Part shown: piece after piece, positions 22,067 through 32,872 of the stretch
Numbering within the stretch: position 1 is the first letter of the stretch
Layout: each line of letters begins with the position of its first letter
From: Fistulifera solaris
Lineage: Eukaryota > Bacillariophyta > Bacillariophyceae > Naviculales > Stauroneidaceae
Assembly (NCBI GenBank): GCA_030295235.1
Contig: AP026141.1
Location: forward strand, 186,001 to 250,000
Direction: 5' to 3'
Length of the DNA: 64,000 bases
Notes under the pieces: model-generated
The model's database searches: none
The model's input: only the letters and a program-made list of their open reading frames with translations
Told to the model about the DNA's origin: nothing
Translations under genes and position numbers: made by a program

Positions 22067-22921
22067 ATGACGCACGAGAATCACGACGATTCGACCGAGA
22101 GCACTCCCCGAGCTGATAATCCTAACGCTACAACGAAAGAAATTCCTACTGTGAATGAAATTACTTACGGCTGGGAAGGAGGGCTAGGAAACGATGATGT
22201 GCCCACCTTACTATCCGAATATGATCTTTGGGATCTCATGAGTGCGGACTTCCTGGATGAACATCCCGACATTATCGATTTGAATGACTTGAGTCTTCTT
22301 CCTGCTCAGATACTTGCTTCAGGTTCGCAGATACTCCCAGACGAAGATACGGATGCCTCTACGGAAGTTGCTACGTCCGATGAATCCACACATCGAAGCG
22401 CTTCGCGGAAGCGTCGTAAATCATCGGGTTTCGAAGCGTCGTATCCCCTCAAAAAAGTACCGAAGAACGCGCTCGTTGGGTCCGATTCTGTGCAAATGAA
22501 ACCAATCAAACGGATGATTCATTATCTGCAAGAGACCCGCGACGAGGATCCCAATTTGTACGACACGATCTACAATGTCGTCCAAGAGTGCGAATTACGC
22601 CATCGTCGCCACGAGAACAAATACCGCCATTTGCCGGGTGCCATATTTGAGACGTTGGTCGAAACGATCGGTGGTCCGACCTTTCGCCGTCTCTATACGC
22701 TATCGAAGCAGTTTTCCGGTGATGGCATTCATTTGAACGGAAAAGACGCCGATCCACTCGCTACAAAAGTCGATTCTTCCAACAATGACACGGCTGAGGT
22801 ACCGGTACATGCTTCGATCCGAAGTCCTTTGAAGACAGCTTTCGCCTACGGTTTTCAGAAGGCTGCTGCCATGACAAAAGAGGATTGCGCTCGTTTGAAG
22901 GGAAGACGAAGAGTCTTTTGA
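22067..22921 (+). CDS. hypothetical nuclear-type protein, 284 residues
   Basis: Start at the ATG at 22067 (CGAAC before it); the frame extends to 22040 only through a TTG. The N-terminal half is acidic with clusters of Asp, Glu, Leu and aromatic residues (SEYDLWDLMSADFLDEHPDI), resembling a transactivation region. A basic patch SRKRRKSS near residue 115 could be a nuclear localisation signal. Residues from about 150 to 215 (KRMIHYLQETRDEDP, NVVQECELRHRR, FETLVETIGGPTFRRL) look like a compact helical domain, perhaps KIX-like, but I cannot confirm this. The last 67 bases overlap the 3' end of the TPS gene on the other strand. Function unknown; transcription cofactor is only a guess. Confidence 0.6.
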   Translation: MTHENHDDSTESTPRADNPNATTKEIPTVNEITYGWEGGLGNDDVPTLLSEYDLWDLMSADFLDEHPDIIDLNDLSLLPAQILASGSQILPDEDTDASTEVATSDESTHRSASRKRRKSSGFEASYPLKKVPKNALVGSDSVQMKPIKRMIHYLQETRDEDPNLYDTIYNVVQECELRHRRHENKYRHLPGAIFETLVETIGGPTFRRLYTLSKQFSGDGIHLNGKDADPLATKVDSSNNDTAEVPVHASIRSPLKTAFAYGFQKAAAMTKEDCARLKGRRRVF

Positions 22922-25900
22922 GAAAGCAAGTCAGGAATGCGAGCGAACAGTCTCCACCATGAGTGACAAACAGCGTAACGCATTCTGGGATCATTTCTAT
23001 CTTTGATTATTTTTTTAAAAAGAAGCTGGACGAAGCCATCAAAGAAAAGAAATGTAATCAAATATAAAATTAACGTTCGAGCCGTATACCCGAACCAATG
23101 ATGCAATTTTATGCTCTCGTTAGTCCTCAAACATTTGCGGAGTGCTCTCATTGTCCCAAATAGACACTCCACCATGTGGAATTTCTCCTTTGCAAGTAAA
23201 ACAAGTGCATTTGCGACCTCTTGAGCGTCGGTCACCCAAAAACTCGCGTGTGACGGCTTCTTACCCACGGCAACAGTAAAGCATTTGGTTGGCCGCTCAC
23301 TGGCAGTCCGCGACGAATTCGAAATTGCAATACCTTCCATCAGTGATCCGTCGCCTTTCAAGACAGCTGGGCCCGGTGTAGTGTTCACTTCGTCCCCTTT
23401 TTCAGCAAGGAATGAGAAAACAGAAGTAAACATCTTTTCGTCGGAAATATCGTCTCCAAAACAAGCAACGAAGTCAACCCCCTCGTCAGGCAAACGAGCT
23501 TCAGCGTCGCGGAGGACGTGCTTTAAAACCAAACCTTTATTCATTTTCCGAGGTACCACCTCAACTATGCCTTTTAGGGTGACGAAGCGGACGTCGAAAG
23601 CGCGAAGCTCATTCTCCAACTCGAGTACCAAGTGAGAAGCCTGTAATGAACCCCATTCTGGGTCGCATGAGTAATAAGACCATCCGATACTTGAAGAGGT
23701 GAGCTTTACAAACGACCCATTCGATCGTGCGGTGTATTTTGAGAGCACGGGTAAGGCAACCCTCTTGACAGCATCCCAATCCACGCCAAGATCAAATGTG
23801 AACCATTCTCGACTCGTTTGTCCGTCGTTTATTGGTGGAGAGAACTTGGCACCATTGCTCACAGCTAATCCAAGGCTGTTCAGATGTCCAAGGGCGCTCA
23901 TCACGTTCTCTGACGAGTCGCCTGATACAACATACACCAGATTCTTCGGATCTTTGCTAAGAATAGAAAGGGCTTCAAGAACAGCCGGCGGGGGTTTGTT
24001 TCCACTCGTTCCCAGAATTTCTCGTTTCAGATATTTGCCTGGGGGCTCCTTCAGAACAATTGTTCCGTTGAAATCCAGGAAAATGACTCGGCGGTTTGCA
24101 CAATCGTAGCCCTTCTTGAAATTGTGAATGCTCAAGTGTGCATATGCAATATTATGCTCATGAGCTAAGAAAGAAGCCGTGTTGCTGATTATTTCATTGT
24201 GCGAAGGCATCGGAGTCCCATACGGTGTTGAAACTTGTGAATTCGTTTCACTAACAACTGGACGGCGATTTGTCGCGTCCCTCAAGTCCCTGAGCACGTT
24301 TTTAACCCATTTATCAGATGGACTACTGGATACGAAATCAATGTCACGGTATCGACGGCCTTCGCGCTCTTGCATCGTCATCGTCAAGGCCTTGTCAATC
24401 GTAATGATAGACATCGGAATGTCATACGGGTTGATTCGGAGAGCACCGTTGAGAATTGAACTGACGGCTGAAAATTCAGACGTAATTACAACTCCAGGAA
24501 TTTCAGGTTCTCTGTGAGCGAAGATGTATTCCATTGGCCATAAGTTCAGTCCTTCACGAATTGCCGTGCTCATTAGGATATCACTAGCTCTCCACAATGC
24601 CATTCTTTGGTCCATCGGCAGAGTTGACCCCGAAAATTCTTGGTAGTCTATGACGGCTGGGCCGAACTTTTCCTGGATTCTTTTTACCAGGGCTCGCACT
24701 TCACGGCAAGTAAGGTCTTCGTCGGCCTTTCGCGAGCCTGGAATCAAAAGACGCTCAACCATCACAACGTGCTTCTTCCATGACGGATAGTCTTGGAGCA
24801 ACCTTTCATAAGCAACCAGCTTGAGTGCTGTACCGGACAGCCGCTGCCCAATATCGAGTCCACCTATAATCATACGCCCCTCATGCTTCTTTCTCAAATC
24901 TTCCGCTTCGGCTTTTACAGATGGAAGCATCAAAACAGCATCGACCATACGGGGCTCAAGAGAAACGTTGCTCATCGAAACAAGAACAGTATTTCCTCGA
25001 AAACCCACTCCAATCAGACCTCCTACCAAAGTGTCGTAATTAAGACCCAAAATGCGCTTCGTAGCGGTAAGGAAATGTCGCGCATGGTCGAACGCATGAA
25101 AGCCAATCACATCGGCGTGCAACATGCCTTCGAGGATCTTCTCTCCGAAGTCAAGCTCGCGAAAGACCTGACTGGTGGGGAACGGAATGTGCAAAAGAAC
25201 ACCTTTCGCGTAGCACTGTGGCCAAATTTTTCCACCTCATACTCAGTCAACATCTGTGGCAGCATGGAAAGATGATAATCGTGTACCCAAACAATATCTT
25301 TCGGACGAACCAACGAAGCCATGCGATCGGAGAAGGTGCTGTTTACCTGCAGGTATGCTTTCCACCAATAATCGAGTCGACCTTGGTCCCAATCACTTGC
25401 ACCAATTTTCTTGCCGGGTAGCCAACCGCAGATACTGAGGTCAAGCAGGTCAATGTTATGAAACGCCGGCCAGAGAACCTGCTTACAAAACCCATAATAA
25501 TGAGCATCACGTACAGACTCGTCCAAGAAAATAGGAATGCAGTCCATCCCTTCCAGGATCTTTCGAACAGCTTCTTTGTCAGCCTCTGACTCAAGAGGCG
25601 GATGGGTTGTGACAGTGCCGACCCAGTAGGTTTCAAAATGACTCAAAATCTGTGAACCCTCGGTCTTGGCAAGAATACTTTCACTCCAAGAAGCGTTCCA
25701 TTCTCCACTTGACTCATTCTTGACCACCATGACAGGCAAGTGAAAGCAGATGAAGAAGATGCGGTTGTTTGAGCTGAAAGCAGGAGGAGTGGCCGTTCCT
25801 CCCTTGGCGCTGGCTCTAGTGTCTTCCATGCGGTAGTCTCCTTCATCACTACGGTCAGAAAGCTCTGACAGATGAGGCTGCAGCTTGCGGCGATTTTCTG

Positions 25901-26709
25901 CATTCACCTATGAAGCAAAATAAGACAAAATGTAAGTTCTTCGAGCGCCGACTTCAAACAGACTCGCACAAACTTATTTAACGTACCGCATCTCGAATGC
26001 GAAAGGCTCGAAAGCTTAGATCGTCTGCGTTATTCCACCGATCAAGACGACATCCTTCCACATTGTCTTCCTCAAAGACGGGAGATAGACTGTTCACATC
26101 AATGTCCAAGGTTCGGTACGGCAGATTGCGATAATCCTTTTGCGTCGCTTGTCCGGCCCCCACAGAAGAGGAAAGACTCACAGCGGAAATTTCTCCTTTG
26201 TTATTCTTTCGCGATTTGAACGTATCAAACGGATCCTCCCATTGCATCACCGGTGTACTCCCCGTATCCTCATTGCTCGTACTAACAAGCAACGCGTTGT
26301 CTTCGTCTTCATCGACTTCCACATCGTGCAGAAATCCTCCTGGCGAGACCACCATGTACCGATAATAATGATGCTGCACCGTCTTTCGCGAGTTGTGTAT
26401 GACAATCACCACAGGCTTGCGAGTTCTCCAAATTGGATATTCTTCGGGGGTCGTCACCATTTCTACCGAGCTGGTGTAAAGTGCATTGAGATTCAAAATA
26501 CCATGATCTTCCTCAGAAGACACCGGAAACGCACTTTGCTCCACTTTTCCCACCGCGGGGACGGCATCCAGCGGATCGGTGGCTTGCGTTCCGGGCGCCC
26601 ACAGCGTGCTTCCTGTGACGCGCAAAAACGAACCAATGGGAACTTCCGCATGGCATTTGAAGTGCACGCGGACTACGGCGCCCGTAGCATCGTTCTTTGA
26701 AGAGACCAT
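22855..26709 (-). CDS. trehalose-6-phosphate synthase/phosphatase-like protein with CBM20
   Basis: About 1258 residues from ATG 26709. Exon 1 carries a CBM20 starch-binding domain (VRVHFKCHAEVPIG, EYPIWRTRKPVVIVI, HHYYRYMVV). An intron at 25908-25986 (79 bp) joins RDA to VNAENRRK. Then follows the GT20 synthase domain: IFFICFHLPV, WVHDYHLSMLPQML, LLHIPFPTSQVFRELDFGE, REGLNLWPMEY; then a HAD phosphatase-like domain with IFLDFNGTIV, KMNKGLVLKHVL and CFGDDISDEKMF. A hydrophobic helix (TLILYLITFLFFDGF) lies near the C-terminus. Frame break at TTT 25204-25206 (one missing base) between KV and LLHIPFP. The HAD motif I reads DFNGT instead of DxDGT, so the general-acid Asp is Asn and phosphatase activity is doubtful. 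Expected role: trehalose-6-phosphate synthesis or sensing linked to glucan. The 3' end overlaps the gene at 22067-22921. Confidence 0.88.
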
Positions 26710-27216
26710 TCTTTTTCACGACACGATGTCTCCGCTTCTACGTCTCTCACTCTTCTTAAGCGGCGATTGAATTAACTTTTTTAACTCTGATCAAACTGCT
26801 ATAGAGTCTTTTAAAAACTATTTGATCTTTCTACTAATGTTTAGAAGACTTTGTTTGCACCATTGTCACTGCGATGAAGGCGTGTCAGTGTCAAAAAATA
26901 AAAGTGCGTGCGGTGCGCCTCTAAGGTCGGCGCGGGTGAAGGACAAACCGCCGCGATTAAAAGATCTGTCCCGTCTAATTTGAGTCGCGTTTATTTTTAA
27001 GGAGATACTCCGTGATATTTTCGCTAGCTTGGAGGGCGAAAAGAAACAAGCCATCCGTATCACAAAGTACGTAAGTATAGCCACCTTTAAAAAAGATGTC
27101 ATTCGTTTTCCGTTTTGTTGTGAGTGAGAAACCGAAGACTCGGGACAATCTACATTGTGGGATAGATTAGTCAGAGATATTTGATTTAACTTTATGTTGA
27201 TAAATGAAGAGTTCAT
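26710..27216. other. intergenic gap, 507 bp
   Basis: Five-prime flank of the TPS gene and 3' flank of the Ser/Asp-rich gene ending at 27217. A 116-codon open frame on the minus strand (26866-27216) lacks recognisable content and begins next to the stop of the upstream gene. No repeat seen. Confidence 0.4.
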
Positions 27217-28752
27217 CTAAGACGATTCCGAGTCGCTGTCAGGCTTGATCGGTCGACGTGGGCGCGGAGCGATTTTCTTCTTGAAGCCTTCATTGATGTA
27301 TTTTTGCATTTTAGCCACATTCACCATTCTGCCGCTGACCGACCATGGTAGCAGATCGACATCCTCGACACGAACGCCAGAGGAGGCAGGCATGCCTGCT
27401 ACTCGTTGCTTCATGTCATCTTTCGACGGCATAGCCATTCGAGTGTACCACCCATAGGCGCGTTCGCGGCGGGCATTCTCCGACATGTCCAAGCCGGCGC
27501 CCCCGTTTATTTTACTCTCGAACTCTTTCATTTTCTTTGTATCCGATTCGCGCTCTTTCGCTTGTTCTTTGGCGCGTATACGCTCGCGTACCTTCGCCAG
27601 TCTCATTTCGCGCTTGTCCCTTAATACAGCCATTTCGGAACGAGGCCGTTTCGGAAAGTCTTTGTAGTTTTTGCTTTCATCCTCAATGCTGATATCTCCG
27701 ATCACAGTATCGTCGATGTCATCCATGGATCCTAAAAGATCTTTATTCATTCCGTGAATAATGTTTTCACATGATTTGAGGCTGTGTTGCGAAGAATTTA
27801 ACTCGTCGCGTCGTTTTTTCACTTCGTCTTCCACGTGTTTTATCATTAGTTGAGAATGAGCAAGACTGGGTTCATTTGAAACTATTCTGGTTGACTCCTT
27901 TTCAGGAGACAGTTCCACTGGTTTGGAAAAGAATCGTTTGTATGCGTCTTCGCTTATTCCAGGAGGGGCAAGTTCATTCGAGTCTTTTCTCGACTGTTTT
28001 GACGAAGACTTCTTTATCGTCGACTTTGGTTCACTCTCGTCAGAAGATTCGGAATCAGACTCGTTTACAATGATCTTTTTGGTTGCCTGTTTTACTGCTG
28101 GCTTTTTCAAATCACTTGATCGACTCTTGCTGTGAGAACCGTTCGGGCTGGATTTATCTGCTGAGGATTGTTTCTTTTCCGATTTTGCTGGAGTCTTTTT
28201 CATCGCCGACTTCGTTTTCGGTTCACTTTCGTTGGAAGAGTCGTCTGAGTCCGACGACTCTATTACAGTCTTCTTCAACGCCGATTTTGTCGCAGGTTTC
28301 TTCGCAGCCGACTTAACGTGTCGGTCACTGTCGTCGGAGGAATTGGACTTGATTGCAGGCTTCTTCAACGCCGGTTTCTTCATCGCAGACTTTACTTTTC
28401 GCTCACTTTCGTCGGAAGAGTCCTCCGAGTCCGACACTATTGCTGCAGTCTTCTTCATTGCCGACTTTAATTTCGGTTTGCTCTCTTCGGATGATTCGCT
28501 CGAGTCGGATTCAAAACTATCCGAAGAAGCGGAAGACTCGGACTCCAAAGTGACCTTTCCCTTCTTGTTGTTAAATGAGGATTCCTCAGATGTGACGTCC
28601 GTCGAATCTTCATCGCTTGACGATGAGTCTTCGGAAGAGGAAACTTCATCAGACCACCGACCAGAGTCATCTTTGAAGTCTTCGATCTCGAGCGAAGAGA
28701 CAGTGTCTTCGTCGGAGTCTGTCTCGGATCCTGACGACGACGAGGAGGACAT
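27217..28752 (-). CDS. Ser/Asp/Lys-rich protein, paralogue A
   Basis: An uninterrupted 511-residue protein. Residues 1-100 are runs of Ser with Asp and Glu, typical casein-kinase-2 substrate sequence; residues about 90-240 hold six or more repeats built on K-S-A-(M/L/A)-K-K-P/T separated by SDSEDSSDESE-like acid blocks. The C-terminal half has a more regular region: PPGISEDAYKRFFSKP near 265, a basic helix KVRERIRAKEQAKER, and RRERAYGWYTRMAMPSKDDMKQRV followed by VEDVDLLPWSVSGRMVNV. The same C-terminal elements occur in the next gene, 440 bp upstream, so the two are tandem paralogues. Nuclear or nucleolar location is likely from the acid/Lys repeats (Nopp140-like texture). I know no named family for the C-terminal domain. 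Confidence 0.72.
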   Translation of the reverse strand: MSSSSSSGSETDSDEDTVSSLEIEDFKDDSGRWSDEVSSSEDSSSSDEDSTDVTSEESSFNNKKGKVTLESESSASSDSFESDSSESSEESKPKLKSAMKKTAAIVSDSEDSSDESERKVKSAMKKPALKKPAIKSNSSDDSDRHVKSAAKKPATKSALKKTVIESSDSDDSSNESEPKTKSAMKKTPAKSEKKQSSADKSSPNGSHSKSRSSDLKKPAVKQATKKIIVNESDSESSDESEPKSTIKKSSSKQSRKDSNELAPPGISEDAYKRFFSKPVELSPEKESTRIVSNEPSLAHSQLMIKHVEDEVKKRRDELNSSQHSLKSCENIIHGMNKDLLGSMDDIDDTVIGDISIEDESKNYKDFPKRPRSEMAVLRDKREMRLAKVRERIRAKEQAKERESDTKKMKEFESKINGGAGLDMSENARRERAYGWYTRMAMPSKDDMKQRVAGMPASSGVRVEDVDLLPWSVSGRMVNVAKMQKYINEGFKKKIAPRPRRPIKPDSDSESS

Positions 28753-29192
28753 TACGAAAGGAAGCTATTGCAGAAGACGGAACAATCCCTCCGAGCGGCC
28801 TTTCTCGCAACCGAATCAATTAATAAACAGCTTAAGCTTCTTGTTTCCTCTTTCAAACTAATGATAGCAGCTGACTGATGATTGATGATGCGTATCATCG
28901 CATTTCAGCGCGAACCACCAAAGACATAAGACAGAGCAGGTATCACCTACAGTACAGTATAGCGGGAGTGCGCAAAAAGGCATCGAGGCATTGTAGTGTA
29001 GTCTATGGAAGGGGGTCATCAGTCATAATTCATACTCCGTACATTAAGAAGTGTGAAAACCACTTGAAGCTGGCTACCAGTACGACGAAAGGTAATTTAT
29101 CCTAAGGACAAAAAGTCGATCGCCATCTTGCGTGGGTTAGTCTCTACAAATGATGTTCTAAAGCGCCAACCTCCTTAGTGCCACGCCTAGAT
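28753..29192. other. gap between tandem paralogues, 440 bp
   Basis: Promoter of paralogue A and 3' flank of paralogue B. Nothing recognisable. Confidence 0.4.
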
Positions 29193-30155
29193 TCAATCGC
29201 TATCATCGGGATCGTTTGCCTTGGTCGTACGAAATGACTTCTTCGCAACCGAGAGCAAGTGCATCTTCCGAGGATTGACTACTCTCTCTGTAGTATTCCA
29301 AGGAAGAAGCTCAATATCTTCCGCTGTAACACCAGACGAAGGGGGGAATAGAGAGAATTTTCTCTTTCATCTCCTCCTTTGAGGGCATGGACAAGCGTTT
29401 GTACCATTCGTAACAACGTTCACGACGTCCTGCTTCAGACATGTCCAGCTCGGTGACTTGATACTTTTCCATTTGTTTCTTCTCTTCTTTAAGTCTAATG
29501 CGTTCGCGAACTTTTTCAAGCCTTTGATCGCGTTTCTGCTTTTTCAGCATCAGCTCGTTGACCTCAGGCGTAGAGATCACTTTATCCTTCTTATTCTTCT
29601 TTTCTTCCTTGTATACTTTGCTCGCATCTTTCATCTTAATGTCGTCCACGACGAACGTATCCGTGGCAATATCATCATCCCCTTTGAGATCTTCTTCGAT
29701 CTCGTCTAAAAAAACTACCGAGGGATTTTTAGACTGTGCTGCGAAAGGTTGAGATCGCTCAAGCTCTTTGTCATAAGATCGTAATGCTGCTTTAGCAAGT
29801 GATCTGTGCTATCAAGGTCACAACTGTGATCCTTGTTCGTACAATGGGTCACACTGAGGTCATCTGTTTTTAAGTCTTTCGCGAAAAAGGCCATAAAGGC
29901 TTCGTCGCTAATTCCCGGAGGTAATGCCTCGCCATTGGCAGGCTTCTTCTTGGCAAATGCATTTCGTGCCTTCTCAACATCGCTTTCATTCTCGGTGTCG
30001 GTATCGGCGAAGCTACTATCGTCATCCGAATTGTCGTCGTAGGAGTTGTAAGTCGTTCCTGTTTCTTTCGATGCCTTTGAATGAGTGGGGGAACCCATGC
30101 GAACAGGTGCACCGAAATCAACAGAACTAGAGTCAGAGGAGTCAGAATCAGACAT
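29193..30155 (-). CDS. Ser/Asp-rich protein, paralogue B
   Basis: About 320 residues, paralogous to the gene at 27217-28752 but without the long Lys-rich repeat block. Shared elements in order: an acid Ser/Asp start, PPGISDEAFMAFFAK, LNLSQHSLK, EKVRERIRLKEEKK, LDMSEAGRRERCYEWYKRLSMPSKEEMKEKI, and SSGVTAEDIELLPWNTTERVVN. Two frame breaks: the A run at 29726-29730 (one base short; HSLK then reads on as NPSVVFLDEIEEDL) and the C run at 29341-29346 (one base too many; SIPP then reads SSGVTAED). With both corrected the stop is at 29193. The comparison with paralogue A, which continues without a break through the same motifs, is good evidence that these are not real stops. Function unknown. Confidence 0.7.
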
Positions 30156-30775
30156 CTCTGGTGCGTTATCGGTCGGCCACTATGAGTTAAAATTTATGCT
30201 GTTGCAAAAGAAAGGTCCAGTGTGTCCCTTTGCCTGATTTTATGAGGAAATCATCACTTTCGAAAAGATGGAGAGGCGCGTATCTTCGCAGTGCTCAACT
30301 CACGTCACATTTTTTTGACTACATTCCGCTTTCCGCCGTTCTGTTCGTAGGTCATTTCGGACTTCGGGCTATCTGTTGGTACTGCGTAGTCATTGCTTAA
30401 ACATTATGACGCTTACAGTATCAGTCGAAATGTACAACCAGCAACAGTACCAATACACTTTGTGAACTTTGAACATCCGATCCATGACTCGTAACCCGTG
30501 ACCCGTGACCCGTGACCCCTCCCGCAGTTAAGGCTGCGAGTTTGCTAATTAGTTATTAAAATGTTTGGCTCACGCTTTCTGATCCAAACGGCGCATTTCC
30601 GTTCGTAACATCGTGAAAACTTGTGATTCCTCATCTCATAATCATCTTTCAAGATGAAAATCGCTCCAATCAATGGAATGCCACCCAGAACAAAAACCGG
30701 ACTGGTAATAAAAATTCTGGCTGACTGAAAGTCAGAGCGTCTTAATTGTAAAATGGGAATGCCGAAAAAGCGGAG
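30156..30775. other. intergenic gap, 620 bp
   Basis: Five-prime flank of paralogue B and 3' flank of the histidine kinase. Holds three tandem copies of ACCCGTG at 30494-30514, listed separately. No gene recognised. Confidence 0.45.
30494..30514. repeat. ACCCGTG tandem heptamer, 3 copies
   Basis: Three perfect copies of the 7-base unit ACCCGTG, flanked by partial copies (CTCGTA before, ACCCCTCCC after). A short simple repeat; no function implied. Confidence 0.8.
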
Positions 30776-32872
30776 CTATGAGGCCAGCAGATCCAGCTGC
30801 TTCTTTAGCTCGTCCATGCGAAGAGGTTTGCCAAGGCAGAAATTCATTCCACTGTCTTGATATTTTGCGTCATCTGCTTTACGGTAGTCAGCTGTCAAGC
30901 CTACGATAGCCAGCGCCTCTTTTGACCAACCATTGTTTCGTATCTCTTCTGTGGCTTTTAGTCCATCCATCACCGGCATCTGAACGTCCATTAGCACCAA
31001 ATCAAATTTTTCCTTCTGTACTGCTTCCACTGCCTGTGCTCCATTTTCCACAATGCATGATGTGTGGCCTAGCCGTTTGAGTTGAGAAAGCACGAGCTTC
31101 TGATTAACTTTGTTGTCTTCGGCAACCAATATGTGCAACGCACTTCGTCCGTTTTGGGCTTTGTGGAGCTCATGTTTCTTAGCTGTTTCTCCAGAAGCTC
31201 TTTCTACGGGCAATGTGAACCAAAACGTACTTCCTTTCGACAGCTCACTATCAACTCCAATCTCGCCACCAAGGGTCTCTACAATGATTGTGCAAATCGC
31301 CAATCCTAGCCCCGTACCGCCGTATGTGCGAGATATTGACGTGTCGGCCTGCTGATACTTGTCGAATATGATTCTTTGGTGCTCGGGTCGTATGCCAATA
31401 CCTGTGTCTTTGACAGCAAATCTCAGTATCATTTGGCCTTCACCGTCATCGCGAAGCTTTTTTACAGACAGCGATATTTCCCCTTTATCAGTGAACTTGA
31501 GAGCATTTTGTAGAAAATTCGTCAGGACCTGCCGCAGACGACTTGGGTCTCCGAAAACACGGGGTATGCTCGTGTCAATGTCCGAAACAAGCTTCAAACC
31601 TTTTTGTTGTGCCTGAGACTCAATCAACTTGAACGAGCTTAACGCAACTTCACACGCATCCATAGGAATGTGTTCCATTTTCACCTTTCCTGCTTCTAAT
31701 TTAGTGAAGTCCAATAAGTCGTTGACCACAGCCATTAAAGACGATGCTGACAATTCCATCAGACTGCAATATTCCTTCTGTTGGCTATTTAGCCCGGTTC
31801 CTTTTATAAGATCCAAGAACCCCAGCACTTGATGTAGCGGAGTGCGCATTTCGTGAGCCATGACTGCCACGAATTCAGACTTTGCCATGGACGCCTTCAC
31901 CGCTTTCCGTTTTGCCTTGGCATAGGCTTCCATGTTACTTTTTGCTTCCACGAGAGTCGATATGTCACGCGCGCTATACAAAATCACTGGTACGCCTTTC
32001 ACTGGATCCATCGATCTTCGTAATTGAACTGCAAACCACCGTATACCAGTCTTCGTGCGTTGTTGTATTTCGTCGTTGTAGTCCTGATGTTCGTTCATGA
32101 CACTGTCTAACACTTTTTGTCCCTCCTCTCTGTTCAGAAATCGAGAAAGCAAACTCGAGCCGGCGTTCTCCTCTTCCGCCTCTGCAGCATTCTCTGATTC
32201 TTCTCTACCGCCAAACACGTGAACAGCTTCCGGATTCTGATGAATGGCACGACCTTTGGCGGTGTACATTCCGACCGGAATCGGCTGATATCGTAACATT
32301 TCGACAGCTCTCATGGAATTTTTATGGACCGATTCTTGGGTTGTCGGCATTTCCGCAACAAACAGAAGCGGCTTGAAGCCATTCTCGACCTGAATTCGAC
32401 TCACTGTCGTACAGCAAGTCACAATACCGACGTCGTTTGGGTAAAATGTCCAAGAATCACGGACGCGGTCGACTTTTTCCAATTGCGCCGAATACTCTTC
32501 CAATCTCCGTCTCGACGTACTTGACATGTTCGCAAAGGATCGTTTCGTCAAAGCCTCCATCGATTCTGCGTTCCATAAATGCACCGCACTCTGGTTTGCC
32601 CAGAAGATAAAATTTGTTTCGTAGTCGAATACCCAGATCGGAAGTTCCAGCAGATCGAATGCCTCGAGGTCTTCTTGTTTGTAGCATTTCATTTTCAAGG
32701 TTTCTTTAGTCGCAAGGAAACGGATGTCAAAGAAGCTGTTTCGCTGTATCCAAATGAAAGGTAATTCTCTAGCGGACGGGAAGAACGCTTTCGATACGAC
32801 TAGTAGAGTTTGGCGTTGCTGTGTTGGTGTTTTGCTCCGTTTTTGCAAAGGATTGCCGATCGCCGCTGCCAT
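30776..32872 (-). CDS. hybrid sensor histidine kinase with PAS-like domains
   Basis: An uninterrupted 698-residue protein. Two PAS-like regions occupy roughly 70-170 ([18 protein letters not shown]) and 190-305 ([20 protein letters not shown], ending YSARDIS). The dimerisation/phosphoacceptor helix has [15 protein letters not shown] with His340; the ATPase domain has the N box [10 protein letters not shown] (about 456), G1 DTGIGI (490) and G2 GGTGLGLAI (518). A C-terminal receiver domain begins [12 protein letters not shown] (581), has the phosphoacceptor Asp629 in [13 protein letters not shown], and GLTAD and GKPLR at the expected places. All key residues are present, so autophosphorylation and intramolecular transfer are expected. 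No transmembrane helix, so it probably senses an intracellular signal. The gene is divergent from eIF2D. Confidence 0.93.
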   Translation of the reverse strand: MAAAIGNPLQKRSKTPTQQRQTLLVVSKAFFPSARELPFIWIQRNSFFDIRFLATKETLKMKCYKQEDLEAFDLLELPIWVFDYETNFIFWANQSAVHLWNAESMEALTKRSFANMSSTSRRRLEEYSAQLEKVDRVRDSWTFYPNDVGIVTCCTTVSRIQVENGFKPLLFVAEMPTTQESVHKNSMRAVEMLRYQPIPVGMYTAKGRAIHQNPEAVHVFGGREESENAAEAEEENAGSSLLSRFLNREEGQKVLDSVMNEHQDYNDEIQQRTKTGIRWFAVQLRRSMDPVKGVPVILYSARDISTLVEAKSNMEAYAKAKRKAVKASMAKSEFVAVMAHEMRTPLHQVLGFLDLIKGTGLNSQQKEYCSLMELSASSLMAVVNDLLDFTKLEAGKVKMEHIPMDACEVALSSFKLIESQAQQKGLKLVSDIDTSIPRVFGDPSRLRQVLTNFLQNALKFTDKGEISLSVKKLRDDGEGQMILRFAVKDTGIGIRPEHQRIIFDKYQQADTSISRTYGGTGLGLAICTIIVETLGGEIGVDSELSKGSTFWFTLPVERASGETAKKHELHKAQNGRSALHILVAEDNKVNQKLVLSQLKRLGHTSCIVENGAQAVEAVQKEKFDLVLMDVQMPVMDGLKATEEIRNNGWSKEALAIVGLTADYRKADDAKYQDSGMNFCLGKPLRMDELKKQLDLLAS

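Noticed and set aside
28232-28861. Plus-strand Ser/Asp/Phe-rich open frame of 209 codons
   Set aside because: It is the antisense of the Ser/Asp/Lys repeats of the gene at 27217-28752; low-complexity codons produce mirror frames.
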